This document shows, piece by piece, positions 27,505 to 35,494 of a stretch of 64,000 nucleotides of DNA (its first letter is position 1; each line of letters opens with the position of its first letter). The translations under genes and the position numbers were made by a program. Source of the stretch: Streptomyces sp. cf386 (GTDB lineage Bacteria > Actinomycetota > Actinomycetes > Streptomycetales > Streptomycetaceae); the NCBI RefSeq assembly GCF_900103585.1, contig NZ_FNHV01000012.1:258594-322593 (forward strand), written 5' to 3'. The notes under the pieces are model-generated. The model did no database searches. It was not told where the DNA came from and saw nothing but the letters and a program-made list of their open reading frames with translations.

Positions 27505-27565
27505 CTAGGGCGTGTCTTCTGGATCATGCCGGCGTCGCCGACCTGACCCAGAAGACACCCCCTAG
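27505..27565. mobile_element. MITE-like 61-base element flanked by CTAG
   Basis: CTAG is present at both ends (27505-27508, 27562-27565), immediately inside which are 18-base terminal inverted repeats with 16 of 18 matches (GGCGTGTCTTCTGGATCA and, inverted, GGGGTGTCTTCTGGGTCA). CTAG target sites and such ends recall IS5-family insertion sequences of Streptomyces. There is no transposase, so it is a non-autonomous remnant. The right CTAG contains the TAG stop codon of the glycine betaine transporter gene. Confidence 0.55.
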
Positions 27566-29376
27566 CTCTTCTGCTCCGATCCGGCGACCGGAGCCCACTT
27601 GTCCACCAGACCGGGGTTCTGCTTCAGCCAGGTGCGGACGGCGTCCTGCTCCTTGCCCTTGCCGGCCTTGGTGATCTGCGACTCCAGGCCGGTGAGCTGC
27701 TTCTCGGTCATGGAGAAGCCCTTCAGCCACTTGCCGACCTCGGGGTTGTCCTCGGCGAAGCCCTTGCGGGCGAGGGTGTGCACGCCGTCGCCCTTGCCCC
27801 AGGCTCCCTTGGGGTCCTTGAGCTTCTTCAGGTCGTAGTCGCTGTACGCCCAGTGCGGCGACCAGAGCGTGACGACGACGGGCTCCTTCTTGGCGTACGC
27901 GCGCTTGAGCTCGGCGAGCATGGCGGGCGTCGAGCCGTCCACGACGTCGTACTCGCCCTGAAGGCCGTACTCCTTGAGGACCTTGTCCTTGAGCATGCCC
28001 ATCATTCCGGCGCTCGGCTCGATGCCGATGATCTTGCCCTTGAACTTGGCGGCGTTGCCCTTGAGGTCCTCCAGGGAGTCGACGCCCTTCACATACGACG
28101 GGACGCTGAGCTCCAGCGAGGTGGGGCCGTACCAGGAGCCGAGGTCGTCGAGCCGGTTGCCGTACTTCTTCCAGTACTCGGCGTGTGTGGTGGGCAGCCA
28201 GGAGTCCGTCTGGAAGTCGATCTGGCCGGTGGCCACGCCGGTGTAGAGGGGCCCGGCGGCGTACTGGGTGGTGGTGACCTCGAAGCCTCGCTGCTCCAGG
28301 AGCTCCTTCCACAGGTACGTCGAGGCGATGCCCTCGTCCCACGGGATGTAGCCGAGCTTGATCTCCTTGCCCTTGCCGACGTTCGTGGCGGAGGCCTCGG
28401 CGGTGCCGGAGGTGGGGCCGAAGACGCCCATGCCGCCCGCGACGAGGGCCAGGGCGGCCACGCCTGCGACCGCGACGACGGGGCGAGGGCGGTGGTTCCA
28501 GACCTTGGTGCCACCCGCGGCACGGGCCTTGGCGGCGGCGCGGCGGCCGAGCGGGGAGATCTGCGCGCCGAGCGCGCCGGTGATGCGGTCCAGGTAGATG
28601 GCGAGGACGACGATGCCCACGCCCGCCTCGAAACCGAAGCCGATGTCGAGCTGGCCGATGGCCTCGTTGACCGCACCGCCGAGGCCGCCGGTGCCGACCA
28701 TGCCGGCGATGACGACCATCGACAGGCTCAGCATGATCACCTGGTTGACGCCCGCCATGATCGTCGGCAGGGCGAGCGGCAGCTGGAGGCGCAGCAGGGT
28801 GTCGCGAGGTGTGGTGCCGAACGCCTCGGCGGCCTCGACCAGCTCGGCGTCGACCTGACGGATGCCGAGCTCGGTCATCCGGACGCCGGGGGCGAGCGCG
28901 AAGATCAGGGTGGCGATGACACCGGCGGCGGTGCCCAGGCCGAAGAAGAGGATGGCGGGGATCAGCAGCACCATCGACGGCATCGTCTGGAGCAGGTCCA
29001 GGACGGGCCGTACGACCGCGCTGACCGTCTTGGAGCGGGCCGCCCAGATGCCCAGCGGGATCGACATCACCAGCGCGATGACGGTCGCCACCAGCACCAG
29101 GGCCAGCGTCGACATGGCGCGGTCCCACAGGTCGAGCGAGTCGACCAGCACGAACCCGCCGAAGGCGAGGACGCCCGCGACCAGGCCGCGCAGCCACCAG
29201 GCCAGCACGGCGAGGATGCCCGCGAGAAGCAGGGGCTCGGGTGCGGTCAGGACGGCGTTGACGCCGTCGTACATGCCCTCCACGACCGCCTTGATCGCGT
29301 CGAAGAGCCAGCCCATGTGGGCGACCAGCCAGTCCACACCGGAGTCGACCCAGTCGCCGAGAGGGAGCCTAGGCAT
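27562..29376 (-). CDS. Glycine betaine/proline ABC transporter, fused permease and substrate-binding protein
   Basis: 604 residues. The N-terminal half is an OpuAB/ProW-type permease with about six helices and the EAA-like loop ELVEAAEAFGTTPRDTLLRLQLP. After a further hydrophobic segment (about 306-325) the C-terminal 280 residues form an OpuAC/ProX glycine betaine-binding domain (IKLGYIPWDEGIASTYLWKELL, with Trp and Tyr residues for a cation box). It imports compatible solutes for osmoprotection. The start ATG overlaps the ATPase gene stop by eight bases. The stop codon lies within the CTAG of a MITE-like element. Confidence 0.94.
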   Translation of the reverse strand: MPRLPLGDWVDSGVDWLVAHMGWLFDAIKAVVEGMYDGVNAVLTAPEPLLLAGILAVLAWWLRGLVAGVLAFGGFVLVDSLDLWDRAMSTLALVLVATVIALVMSIPLGIWAARSKTVSAVVRPVLDLLQTMPSMVLLIPAILFFGLGTAAGVIATLIFALAPGVRMTELGIRQVDAELVEAAEAFGTTPRDTLLRLQLPLALPTIMAGVNQVIMLSLSMVVIAGMVGTGGLGGAVNEAIGQLDIGFGFEAGVGIVVLAIYLDRITGALGAQISPLGRRAAAKARAAGGTKVWNHRPRPVVAVAGVAALALVAGGMGVFGPTSGTAEASATNVGKGKEIKLGYIPWDEGIASTYLWKELLEQRGFEVTTTQYAAGPLYTGVATGQIDFQTDSWLPTTHAEYWKKYGNRLDDLGSWYGPTSLELSVPSYVKGVDSLEDLKGNAAKFKGKIIGIEPSAGMMGMLKDKVLKEYGLQGEYDVVDGSTPAMLAELKRAYAKKEPVVVTLWSPHWAYSDYDLKKLKDPKGAWGKGDGVHTLARKGFAEDNPEVGKWLKGFSMTEKQLTGLESQITKAGKGKEQDAVRTWLKQNPGLVDKWAPVAGSEQKS

Positions 29377-30445
29377 GGGCGATCACCTTCCCGTCGGGGG
29401 TGTCGCAGGGCGCGGGATCGGCACTCTCGTCGCCGAGGAAGCCGACCAGCCGCTGCCGCTCCACGACGCCGACGACCTTGTTGTCCTCGTCCACGACCGA
29501 GACGCGGTGCGAGAGGCGGGCGCTGATCGCGCACAGCTCAGCGAAGGTCGTCTCGGGGGTCGCGTTCTCGCAGGCGCAGAGCGGGGCGTCGGCGGTGACC
29601 GAGGTGTCCATGAGCGCGGACGCGGTCAGCACGCGGGAGCGGTCGACGTCCTGGATGAAGGAGGCGACGTAGTCGCCCGCCGGACGCAGCAGGATGTCCT
29701 CCGCCGAACCGGTCTGGACGATACGGCCGTCGCGCATGACGGCGATGCGGTCGCCGAGGCGCATGGCCTCGTTGAGGTCGTGGGTGATGAAGACGATCGT
29801 CTTCTTCAGGGTGCGCTGCAGTTCGAGCAGCTGGTCCTGCATGTCACGGCGGATCAGCGGGTCGAGCGCGCTGAAGGACTCGTCCATGAGGAGCAGGTCG
29901 GCGTCGGTGGCCAGCGCGCGGGCGAGGCCCACACGCTGCTGCATACCGCCGGACAGCTCGTCCGGCCAGGACTTCTCCCACCCGGCAAGACCGCACAGGG
30001 CCAGCGCCTCGCCGGCGCGCTGCTCGCGCTCGGCGCGGGGCACGCCCTGCACGGCCAGGCCGTAGGCGGCGTTCTCCAGCACACTGCGGTGCGGGAAGAG
30101 CGCGAAGTGCTGGAAGACCATGCTGATCTTCTTCGCGCGGACCTCGCGCAGCTCGCGGTCGCCGATCGCGGTCAGGTCCTGGCCGTCGAAGCGGACGTGG
30201 CCCGCGGTCGGCTCCAGGAGCCCGTTGAGCATGCGGAGCAGGGTGGACTTGCCGGATCCGGACAGGCCCATGACGACGAAGATCTGGCCCGGCTCCACGG
30301 TGAAGGAGGCGTCGATCACGGCGGCGGTGGTGCCGTCGGCGCGCAGCTCCTCGCGGTCGGCCCCTTGGCGGAGCCGCTCGACGGAATCTTTCGGTCGTCT
30401 CCCGAACACCTTGTAGAGATGTTCGGCCTCAAGCCTGGATGACAC
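29369..30445 (-). CDS. Glycine betaine/proline ABC transporter ATPase with CBS domains
   Basis: 358 residues. ABC ATPase (ProV/OpuAA-like) with Walker A GLSGSGKST, Q-loop VFQHFALFPHRSV, signature LSGGMQQR and Walker B LLLMDESFSALDP, followed by C-terminal CBS repeats (about 265-350) that sense ionic strength in this family. GTG 30445 has AAGAGG six bases upstream and gives the family N-terminus SSRLEAEHLYKVFGR; an upstream extension in the open frame is not coding-like. It is the first gene of a two-gene operon energising the fused permease/receptor. Osmotic induction is likely but no element was seen. Confidence 0.95.
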   Translation of the reverse strand: MSSRLEAEHLYKVFGRRPKDSVERLRQGADREELRADGTTAAVIDASFTVEPGQIFVVMGLSGSGKSTLLRMLNGLLEPTAGHVRFDGQDLTAIGDRELREVRAKKISMVFQHFALFPHRSVLENAAYGLAVQGVPRAEREQRAGEALALCGLAGWEKSWPDELSGGMQQRVGLARALATDADLLLMDESFSALDPLIRRDMQDQLLELQRTLKKTIVFITHDLNEAMRLGDRIAVMRDGRIVQTGSAEDILLRPAGDYVASFIQDVDRSRVLTASALMDTSVTADAPLCACENATPETTFAELCAISARLSHRVSVVDEDNKVVGVVERQRLVGFLGDESADPAPCDTPDGKVIAHA

Positions 30446-30676
30446 GCGTACCTCTTGACTCGACAACATGTGAAGGGAGCGAAGGGCGCACGGGTGACCT
30501 GCGCGAGAGTCGTCGCTCCGGGGCCGCGCCTGCCCCTGATCACCGGGCACAAACGCACAAGTGGTCCAGGCCACAGAAATGGCGTCCAGCGCAACTCGTT
30601 GCGCACCGAAGGACACGGAGCGGCGCCGAAGGATCGCCGTCGGTGCCGTACGGCGTGGCTGTCAGTGGCTTACGGC

Positions 30677-31609
30677 ATGATGCGGGGCGTGACCGGACGA
30701 CTGATGCTCCTCGACACCGCCTCGCTCTACTTCCGCGCCTATTTCGGCGTCCCGGACTCCGTGAAGGCCCCGGACGGCACTCCGGTGAACGCCGTGCGCG
30801 GTCTCCTCGACTTCATCGACCGCCTGGTCAAGGACCACCGCCCGGACGCGCTGGTGGCCTGCATGGACGCCGACTGGCGGCCCCAGTGGCGGGTCGACCT
30901 GATCCCGTCCTACAAGGCGCACCGCGTCGCCGAGGAGCGCGAGGCGGGGCCGGACGAGGAGGAGGTGCCCGACACCCTGTCGCCGCAGGTGCCGGTCATC
31001 GAGGCCGTCCTCGACGCGCTCGGCATCGCACGCGTGGGGGTCGAGGGGTACGAGGCCGACGACGTGATCGGCACGTTCACCGCGCGGGCGCAGAGCCCGG
31101 TCGACATCGTCACCGGCGACCGCGACCTGTACCAGCTGGTGGACGACGCGCGCGGGGTGCGGGTGCTGTACCCGCTCAAGGGCGTCGGCACCCTCCAGCT
31201 CACCGACGAGGAGTGGCTGCGCGAGAAGTACGGCGTCGACGGGCGGGGGTACGCGGATCTGGCGACGCTGCGCGGCGACCCGAGCGACGGTCTGCCGGGT
31301 GTGCCCGGGATCGGTGAGAAGACGGCCGCGAAACTGCTGGCCGAGTTCGGCGATCTGGCCGGGATCATGGCCGCGGTCGACGACCCCAAGGCGAAGCTCA
31401 CGCCCTCGCAGCGCAAGCGGCTGGACGAGTCGCGGCCGTACGTCGCCGTCGCGCCGACGGTCGTGCGCGTCGCGGACGACGTGCCGCTGCCGGACGTCGA
31501 CACGACGCTGCCGCGGGCGCCCCGGGATTCGGCCGGACTGGACGAGCTGGCGGTGCGGTGGGGGCTGGGCGGATCGCTGCAGCGGCTGCTCGTGACGCTG
31601 GGGGCGTGA
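30677..31609 (+). CDS. 5'-3' exonuclease (PolA N-terminal-like FEN family)
   Basis: 310 residues. It resembles the 5' nuclease domain of DNA polymerase I: MLLDTASLYFRAYF, the acidic cluster GYEADDVIGTFTARA, DIVTGDRDLYQLVDD, and the helix-hairpin-helix GVPGIGEKTAAKLL. As a stand-alone gene it probably removes 5' flaps or RNA primers beside PolA. Either of two adjacent ATGs (30677, 30680) or GTG 30689 could start it. It diverges from the glycine betaine ATPase gene with a 231-base gap in which I see no clear element. Confidence 0.92.
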   Translation: MMRGVTGRLMLLDTASLYFRAYFGVPDSVKAPDGTPVNAVRGLLDFIDRLVKDHRPDALVACMDADWRPQWRVDLIPSYKAHRVAEEREAGPDEEEVPDTLSPQVPVIEAVLDALGIARVGVEGYEADDVIGTFTARAQSPVDIVTGDRDLYQLVDDARGVRVLYPLKGVGTLQLTDEEWLREKYGVDGRGYADLATLRGDPSDGLPGVPGIGEKTAAKLLAEFGDLAGIMAAVDDPKAKLTPSQRKRLDESRPYVAVAPTVVRVADDVPLPDVDTTLPRAPRDSAGLDELAVRWGLGGSLQRLLVTLGA

Positions 31610-31681
31610 AGGGCGCGCTCGGGTGAATGAGGTTCGCGGTGCGGGGAATTCGGTCCTTGCGTGCGCGACATGCACCCATTC

Positions 31682-31693
31682 ATGAACGTTCAT
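31682..31693. promoter_or_regulatory. 12-base palindrome upstream of the siderophore-interacting protein gene
   Basis: Perfect palindrome ATGAACGTTCAT, 25 bases before the iron box. It could be a second operator for the same promoter. No family match is known to me. Confidence 0.35.
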
Positions 31694-31717
31694 AGCGGCA
31701 TTCGCCGGAGGGAGGTG

Positions 31718-31737
31718 CTAACTTAGGTAAACCTAAG
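31718..31737. promoter_or_regulatory. Iron box (DmdR/IdeR-type operator)
   Basis: Perfect palindrome CTTAGGTAAACCTAAG (31722-31737). Aligned with the actinobacterial iron box TTAGGTTAGGCTAACCTAA, positions 31718-31736 match at 14 of 19 bases by hand. It ends 23 bases before the ATG of the siderophore-interacting protein gene, which fits repression under iron sufficiency by a DmdR1/IdeR protein. Confidence 0.85.
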
Positions 31738-31759
31738 CTTGGAACGAGGGAGGCCAGTG

Positions 31760-32605
31760 ATGGCGCTACGCCCTGCCCGCAAGCCGCGGAAGCCCCACTC
31801 CGCGCAGGTCATCCGTACCGAACGGCTGACCCCGCACATGCAGCGTGTGGTGCTGGGCGGTGAGGGGCTCGACGAGTTCGCGGCGGACACCTGCACGGAC
31901 CATTACGTGAAGATGCTGTTCGCCCCCGAGGGCGTGAGCTACCCCGAGCCCTTCGACCTGGAGCGCATCCGCGAGGAGCTGCCGCGCGAGCAGTGGCCGG
32001 TGACGCGGACGTACACCGTGCGGGCCTGGGACCCCGAGCACCGTGAGCTGACGCTGGACTTCGTGCTGCACGGCGACGAGGGCCTGGCCGGCCCCTGGGC
32101 GATGCGCGCCCAGCCGGGCGAGACCGTGCGGTTCATGGGCCCCGGCGGCGCCTACGCCCCCGACCCGGATGCCGATTGGCATCTGCTCGTCGGCGACGAG
32201 AGCGCGTTGCCCGCGATCGCCCGCTCCCTGGAGTCGCTGCCCGACGGCGCCACCGCGTATGCCTTCGTGGAGATCGCCGGCCCCGAGGAGGAGCAGAAGG
32301 TCGACTCCGATGTGGAGGTCATCTGGCTGCACCGCGGCTCCCGTCCGGTCGGCGAGGCACTGGTCGAGGCCGTGCGCGCGCTGGACTTCCCTGAGGGCCG
32401 GGTGCACGCGTTCGTGCACGGCGAGGCGCACTTCGTGAAGGAGCTGCGCCAGTTGCTGCGGGTCGAGCGCGGCATGCCCCGCGAGGACCTGTCGATCTCC
32501 GGCTATTGGCGGCTCGGCCACAACGAGGACGGCTGGCAGGCCTCCAAGCGGGACTGGAACGCACGGATCGAGGCGGAGCAGGAGGGGGCGGCGCCGGCCG
32601 CGTGA
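31760..32605 (+). CDS. Siderophore-interacting protein (FAD-dependent ferric reductase)
   Basis: 281 residues. SIP family: N-terminal FAD-binding barrel with the motif TRTYTVRAWD (R-x-Y-S/T type) and GPGGAYAPDPDADWHLLVGDESALPAI for the C-terminal NAD(P)H-binding part, ending with the characteristic GYWRLGHNEDGWQASKRDW. It reduces ferric siderophores in the cytoplasm to release iron. ATG 31760 has GGGAGG eight bases upstream. An iron box sits just upstream, so it should be induced in iron starvation. It is a single gene ended by a strong hairpin. Confidence 0.95.
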   Translation: MALRPARKPRKPHSAQVIRTERLTPHMQRVVLGGEGLDEFAADTCTDHYVKMLFAPEGVSYPEPFDLERIREELPREQWPVTRTYTVRAWDPEHRELTLDFVLHGDEGLAGPWAMRAQPGETVRFMGPGGAYAPDPDADWHLLVGDESALPAIARSLESLPDGATAYAFVEIAGPEEEQKVDSDVEVIWLHRGSRPVGEALVEAVRALDFPEGRVHAFVHGEAHFVKELRQLLRVERGMPREDLSISGYWRLGHNEDGWQASKRDWNARIEAEQEGAAPAA

Positions 32606-32615
32606 AACTCCTCGA

Positions 32616-32646
32616 AAGGGGCGGCACTTCCGGAGTGCCGCCCCTT
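32616..32646. terminator. Bidirectional terminator between SIP and ABC exporter genes
   Basis: Perfect 13-base arms AAGGGGCGGCACT and AGTGCCGCCCCTT with a 5-base loop. It lies between convergent genes and ends in CTTCGTCG; both strands carry a short pyrimidine tail. Confidence 0.85.
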
Positions 32647-32663
32647 CGTCGTACCCGGGATGC

Positions 32664-33440
32664 TCAGACGGACCGCTGGTACGACCGGAAGGTCCGTATC
32701 GACAGCCACACCGCCGCGACCGCCAGCGCCAGCAGACCTCCGCCCCTGATGGCGACGTCGCCCCAGTCGGGGTTCTCGGCCATGGCCGAACGGCCCGCCA
32801 CCATCGCCCAGTTGAGCGGGTTGAAGTCGGCGACGTGCCGCATCCAGTCGGGCATCTGCGACGGCGCCATGAAGGCGGAGGACAGGAAGGTCAGCGGCAG
32901 CAGCAGGAAGGTGTTGATGCCGATGATCGACTCCCGCTCCTGTACGAGCATCCCCAGCGCGTTGGACAGCGCCCCGAAGATCGTCCCGAGCAGGACCGAG
33001 GCGACGACCAGCACGGCGATCCCGCCGACGCCGCCCGGATAGTCGGCGCCGCCCAGCAGGCCGAGCAGCACGATGACGACCGACTGCAGGGCGGTGACCA
33101 GGCCGTTGTTGACGACGTTGCCGTTCATCAGGGCGGCTCGGCTGACCGGGGTGGTCAGGAACCGGTTGAGCGTGCCCCGCTGGATCTCGTCGAGCGTGCC
33201 CATCCCCGCCCACAGGTTGGAGCTGAGGGCGCTCATCACGACCACGCCCGGCACCAGGTAGTCGAGGTAGGAGGTGGTGCCGAAGCCGCCGAGCTCGATG
33301 ACCTTCCTGAAGAGGCTGCCGAACAGGAAGAGCCAGATCACCGGCTGGATCAGGGTGATGACGGCGTACGCGGGCTGCCTTACGAACACCATGAGTTGAC
33401 GTTGCGTCATGTACCAGGTCTGGGCGACGGCGGTGCTCAT
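32664..33440 (-). CDS. ABC-2 type transporter permease (drug exporter, DrrB-like)
   Basis: 258 residues with six predicted helices. It has the ABC2 membrane fold with QTWYMTQRQLMVFVRQPAYAV at the N-terminus and LNRFLTTPVSRAALMNGNVV as the coupling-loop region, like daunorubicin DrrB and related exporters. It pairs with the ATPase gene, whose stop overlaps its ATG by four bases (ATGA). Function: export of a small, probably hydrophobic compound; substrate unknown. It is the last gene of a PadR-ATPase-permease set. Confidence 0.92.
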   Translation of the reverse strand: MSTAVAQTWYMTQRQLMVFVRQPAYAVITLIQPVIWLFLFGSLFRKVIELGGFGTTSYLDYLVPGVVVMSALSSNLWAGMGTLDEIQRGTLNRFLTTPVSRAALMNGNVVNNGLVTALQSVVIVLLGLLGGADYPGGVGGIAVLVVASVLLGTIFGALSNALGMLVQERESIIGINTFLLLPLTFLSSAFMAPSQMPDWMRHVADFNPLNWAMVAGRSAMAENPDWGDVAIRGGGLLALAVAAVWLSIRTFRSYQRSV

Positions 33441-34474
33441 CGCGCACCTCCCGTTCCGGCCAGGACGAGATCCTCGGCGCCTTCGGCCTCGGCTTCGGCC
33501 TCCGAATAACGGCGGCCGGCGTAGCGGAGGTAGACGTCGTCGAGGGACGGGCGGGCGACGGTCGCGGTGGCGACGCCGACCCCGGCGCGTTCGAGCGCGG
33601 CGAGGAGCGCGGGCATCGCGGCGGCGCCCTGGTCGGCGCGGACGCTCACGCGGCGCCCGTCGACCAGCACCTCGTGCACGCCGGGCAACCCGCCGAGGGC
33701 GCCCTTGAGCAGCGTACGACCGGCTTCGCCGACCGTCCCGCGCAGCTCCACATGGACGGCGTCGCCGCGTAGTTCGCCCTTGAGGGAGTCCGGGGTGCCC
33801 GCCACGACGACCCGGCCGCGGTCGACGATCGCGATCCGCTCGGCGAGCCGGTCGGCCTCCTCCAGATAGTGCGTGGTGAGCAGGACGGTCATGCCGTCCT
33901 CCCCGGCCAGCCGCCCGATCTCGTCCCACATCGCGGCGCGGGTCTCGGGGTCGAGGCCGGTGGTGGGCTCGTCGAGAAAGAGCACCTCGGGCCGGTGCAC
34001 CAGACCGAGGGCGACGTCGAGACGGCGGCGCATCCCGCCGGAGTAGCCCTTGACGGGGCGGTCGGCGGCGTCGGCGAGCCGGAAGCGGTCGAGCAGCTCG
34101 GTGACCCGACGACCGAGGTCGGCGCGGCCCAAACCGTAGAGCCGTCCCTGGAGTTGGAGGTTCTCACGGCCGGTGGCGACCGGATCGGCACCGGAGTTCT
34201 GGGCGACCACGCCGATCGCGCGGCGCACCCGGTCCGGGTGACGCAGCACGTCGTGGCCGGCGACGGTGGCCGAGCCGGAGTCGGGGCGGGCCAGGGTGGT
34301 GAGGATCTTGACGGTGGTGGACTTGCCGGCGCCGTTGGGCCCGAGGAGGCCGAAGACGGTGCCCGGCTCGACGGTGATGTCCATGCCGTTGAGGGCGCTG
34401 ACATCGCCGTAGGTCTTGATGAGTTGACGCGCCTCGACCGCGGGCGCACGGGTGGCCCTGCTGCTGCTACTCAT
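33437..34474 (-). CDS. ABC transporter ATPase (drug exporter, DrrA-like)
   Basis: 345 residues. Walker A GLLGPNGAGKSTT, Q-loop VVAQNSG, signature YSGGMRRRLD, Walker B VLFLDEPTTGLDP and H-loop LLTTHYLEEADRL, then the C-terminal extension typical of the DrrA drug-resistance ATPase subfamily (PSLDDVYLRYAGR). It energises the downstream permease. ATG 34474 is preferred; a GTG two codons upstream is possible. A PadR gene lies upstream on the same strand, with a hairpin between them, so induction by the exported compound through PadR is likely. Confidence 0.94.
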   Translation of the reverse strand: MSSSSRATRAPAVEARQLIKTYGDVSALNGMDITVEPGTVFGLLGPNGAGKSTTVKILTTLARPDSGSATVAGHDVLRHPDRVRRAIGVVAQNSGADPVATGRENLQLQGRLYGLGRADLGRRVTELLDRFRLADAADRPVKGYSGGMRRRLDVALGLVHRPEVLFLDEPTTGLDPETRAAMWDEIGRLAGEDGMTVLLTTHYLEEADRLAERIAIVDRGRVVVAGTPDSLKGELRGDAVHVELRGTVGEAGRTLLKGALGGLPGVHEVLVDGRRVSVRADQGAAAMPALLAALERAGVGVATATVARPSLDDVYLRYAGRRYSEAEAEAEGAEDLVLAGTGGAR

Positions 34475-34595
34475 GACGACTGCTCTCCTGATGAGCGGAT
34501 GTGTGATCGATCCGCGCGAGCAGTGCCGGGCTATCCTGGGTGTGCCGCACCTCGATGACCCGGTTCTGCCTCGGCGGATCCGTTTCGGGGTTCGA

Positions 34596-34633
34596 GACCC
34601 CGGCGGAGCTGCTGCAACAGCCCTGCCGGGGTC
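34596..34633. terminator. Hairpin between PadR and ABC ATPase genes
   Basis: Nine-base arms GACCCCGGC (34596-34604) and GCCGGGGTC (34625-34633) with a 20-base loop; a TTTCTC tail follows only on the + strand. It may attenuate transcription from padR into the ABC genes or mark the start of a separate promoter. Confidence 0.5.
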
Positions 34634-34637
34634 TTTC

Positions 34638-35261
34638 TCATGTCGTGAAGTCGGCCGGCAACTCCCCCGTCTCATGGAAGTGCCGCCACTCCTCGACGCC
34701 GGGCAGCTCGCCCTTCCTGGTCTCGTCGAGGAAGCCTCGGACCCACTCCGCCTGCGCCTCGACCATGTGCAGTTGGTACTCGACCTCGACGAGGAAGAGC
34801 CTCGGCAGCGTCTCGTAGAGCTTCTCCAGCGCGCCCCGGCCGCTCGCCACCTGCACCTCCAGCGAGCTGAGCCGCATCTCCAGCAGCCGCACCACCTCGT
34901 CGGGTGGCAGCGCCGCCATCAGGGAGAGGGCCGTCTCGAAGATCGGGTACTCCTTCGCCGGGATGGCGAGCAGGTCGGACAGCCACTCGGCCATCTCCTC
35001 GCGCCCGGCCTCGGTGAGCCCGTAGACCGTGCGCTCGGGGCGGTTGCCCTGGCGTTCCACACCGGTCACCTCGACGAAGCCGTGCTTCTCGAGGTTCTGC
35101 ACGACGGTGTACAGCGAGCCGTAGTTGGTCTTGGTGCTGGTGTCCTTGCCCTGGCTGCGCAGGGTCTGGGCGATCTCGTACGGATGCATCGGCTTCTGCC
35201 AGAGGGTCGTCAGCACGGCGAGCGCCAACGGATTGCTGAGCTTGCGGCGCTTCCCCGCCAT
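34638..35261 (-). CDS. PadR-family transcriptional regulator
   Basis: 207 residues. N-terminal winged helix (ALAVLTTLWQKPMHPYEIAQ, then TKTNYGSLYTVVQNLEKHGFV) followed by a C-terminal helical dimerisation domain (Vir_act_alpha_C type). PadR proteins commonly repress adjacent ABC drug exporters and are released by the drug. ATG 35261 (MAGKRRKL) fits the family better than the longer frame. Two direct copies of TATCGCGT (35299-35306, 35336-35343) in its promoter region are candidate operators. Confidence 0.93.
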   Translation of the reverse strand: MAGKRRKLSNPLALAVLTTLWQKPMHPYEIAQTLRSQGKDTSTKTNYGSLYTVVQNLEKHGFVEVTGVERQGNRPERTVYGLTEAGREEMAEWLSDLLAIPAKEYPIFETALSLMAALPPDEVVRLLEMRLSSLEVQVASGRGALEKLYETLPRLFLVEVEYQLHMVEAQAEWVRGFLDETRKGELPGVEEWRHFHETGELPADFTT

Positions 35262-35298
35262 GGCGACAACCTCGCTTTCGAATATCCGCAGCCGAACA

Positions 35299-35343
35299 TA
35301 TCGCGTATCGACCGAGGGCGTCAATAGACACGATGTATCGCGT
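35299..35343. promoter_or_regulatory. Direct repeats in the padR promoter region
   Basis: TATCGCGT occurs at 35299-35306 and 35336-35343, 37 bases apart, flanked by A/T-rich bases unusual for this genome. They lie 38-82 bases upstream of the PadR start codon. Autoregulation by the PadR protein is inference. Confidence 0.4.
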
Positions 35344-35438
35344 TCGGGGAGCCCCGCAAGGACCCGTCAGCGCCCGACGTGAGCACTTAGGATCGGCTCG
35401 GACATGGGCACGTCATGCGTTCGAAACAGCCCCTCCCT

Positions 35439-35462
35439 AATTTCTGTCGCCCGACAGGAATT
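35439..35462. promoter_or_regulatory. Operator-like palindrome upstream of the APC permease (site A)
   Basis: Core TTTCTGTCG-CC-CGACAGGAA (one mismatch), extended by AA/TT on the ends. The 15-base stretch CCCTAATTTCTGTCG is identical to that upstream of the urea/guanidine carboxylase operon at 44675-44688. It ends 32 bases before the permease ATG 35495. The shared sequence implies one regulator, probably the TetR protein at 43842-44477. Confidence 0.75.
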
Positions 35463-35494
35463 CTTGCGCCGCTGTGCGAAAGCAGGTTGCCGCC

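Noticed and set aside
34586..34602. tRNA T-arm-like sequence CGGGG-TTCGAGA-CCCCG
   Set aside because: No matching acceptor stem, D-arm or anticodon arm in the flanking 70 bases; it is part of the padR-ABC hairpin region.
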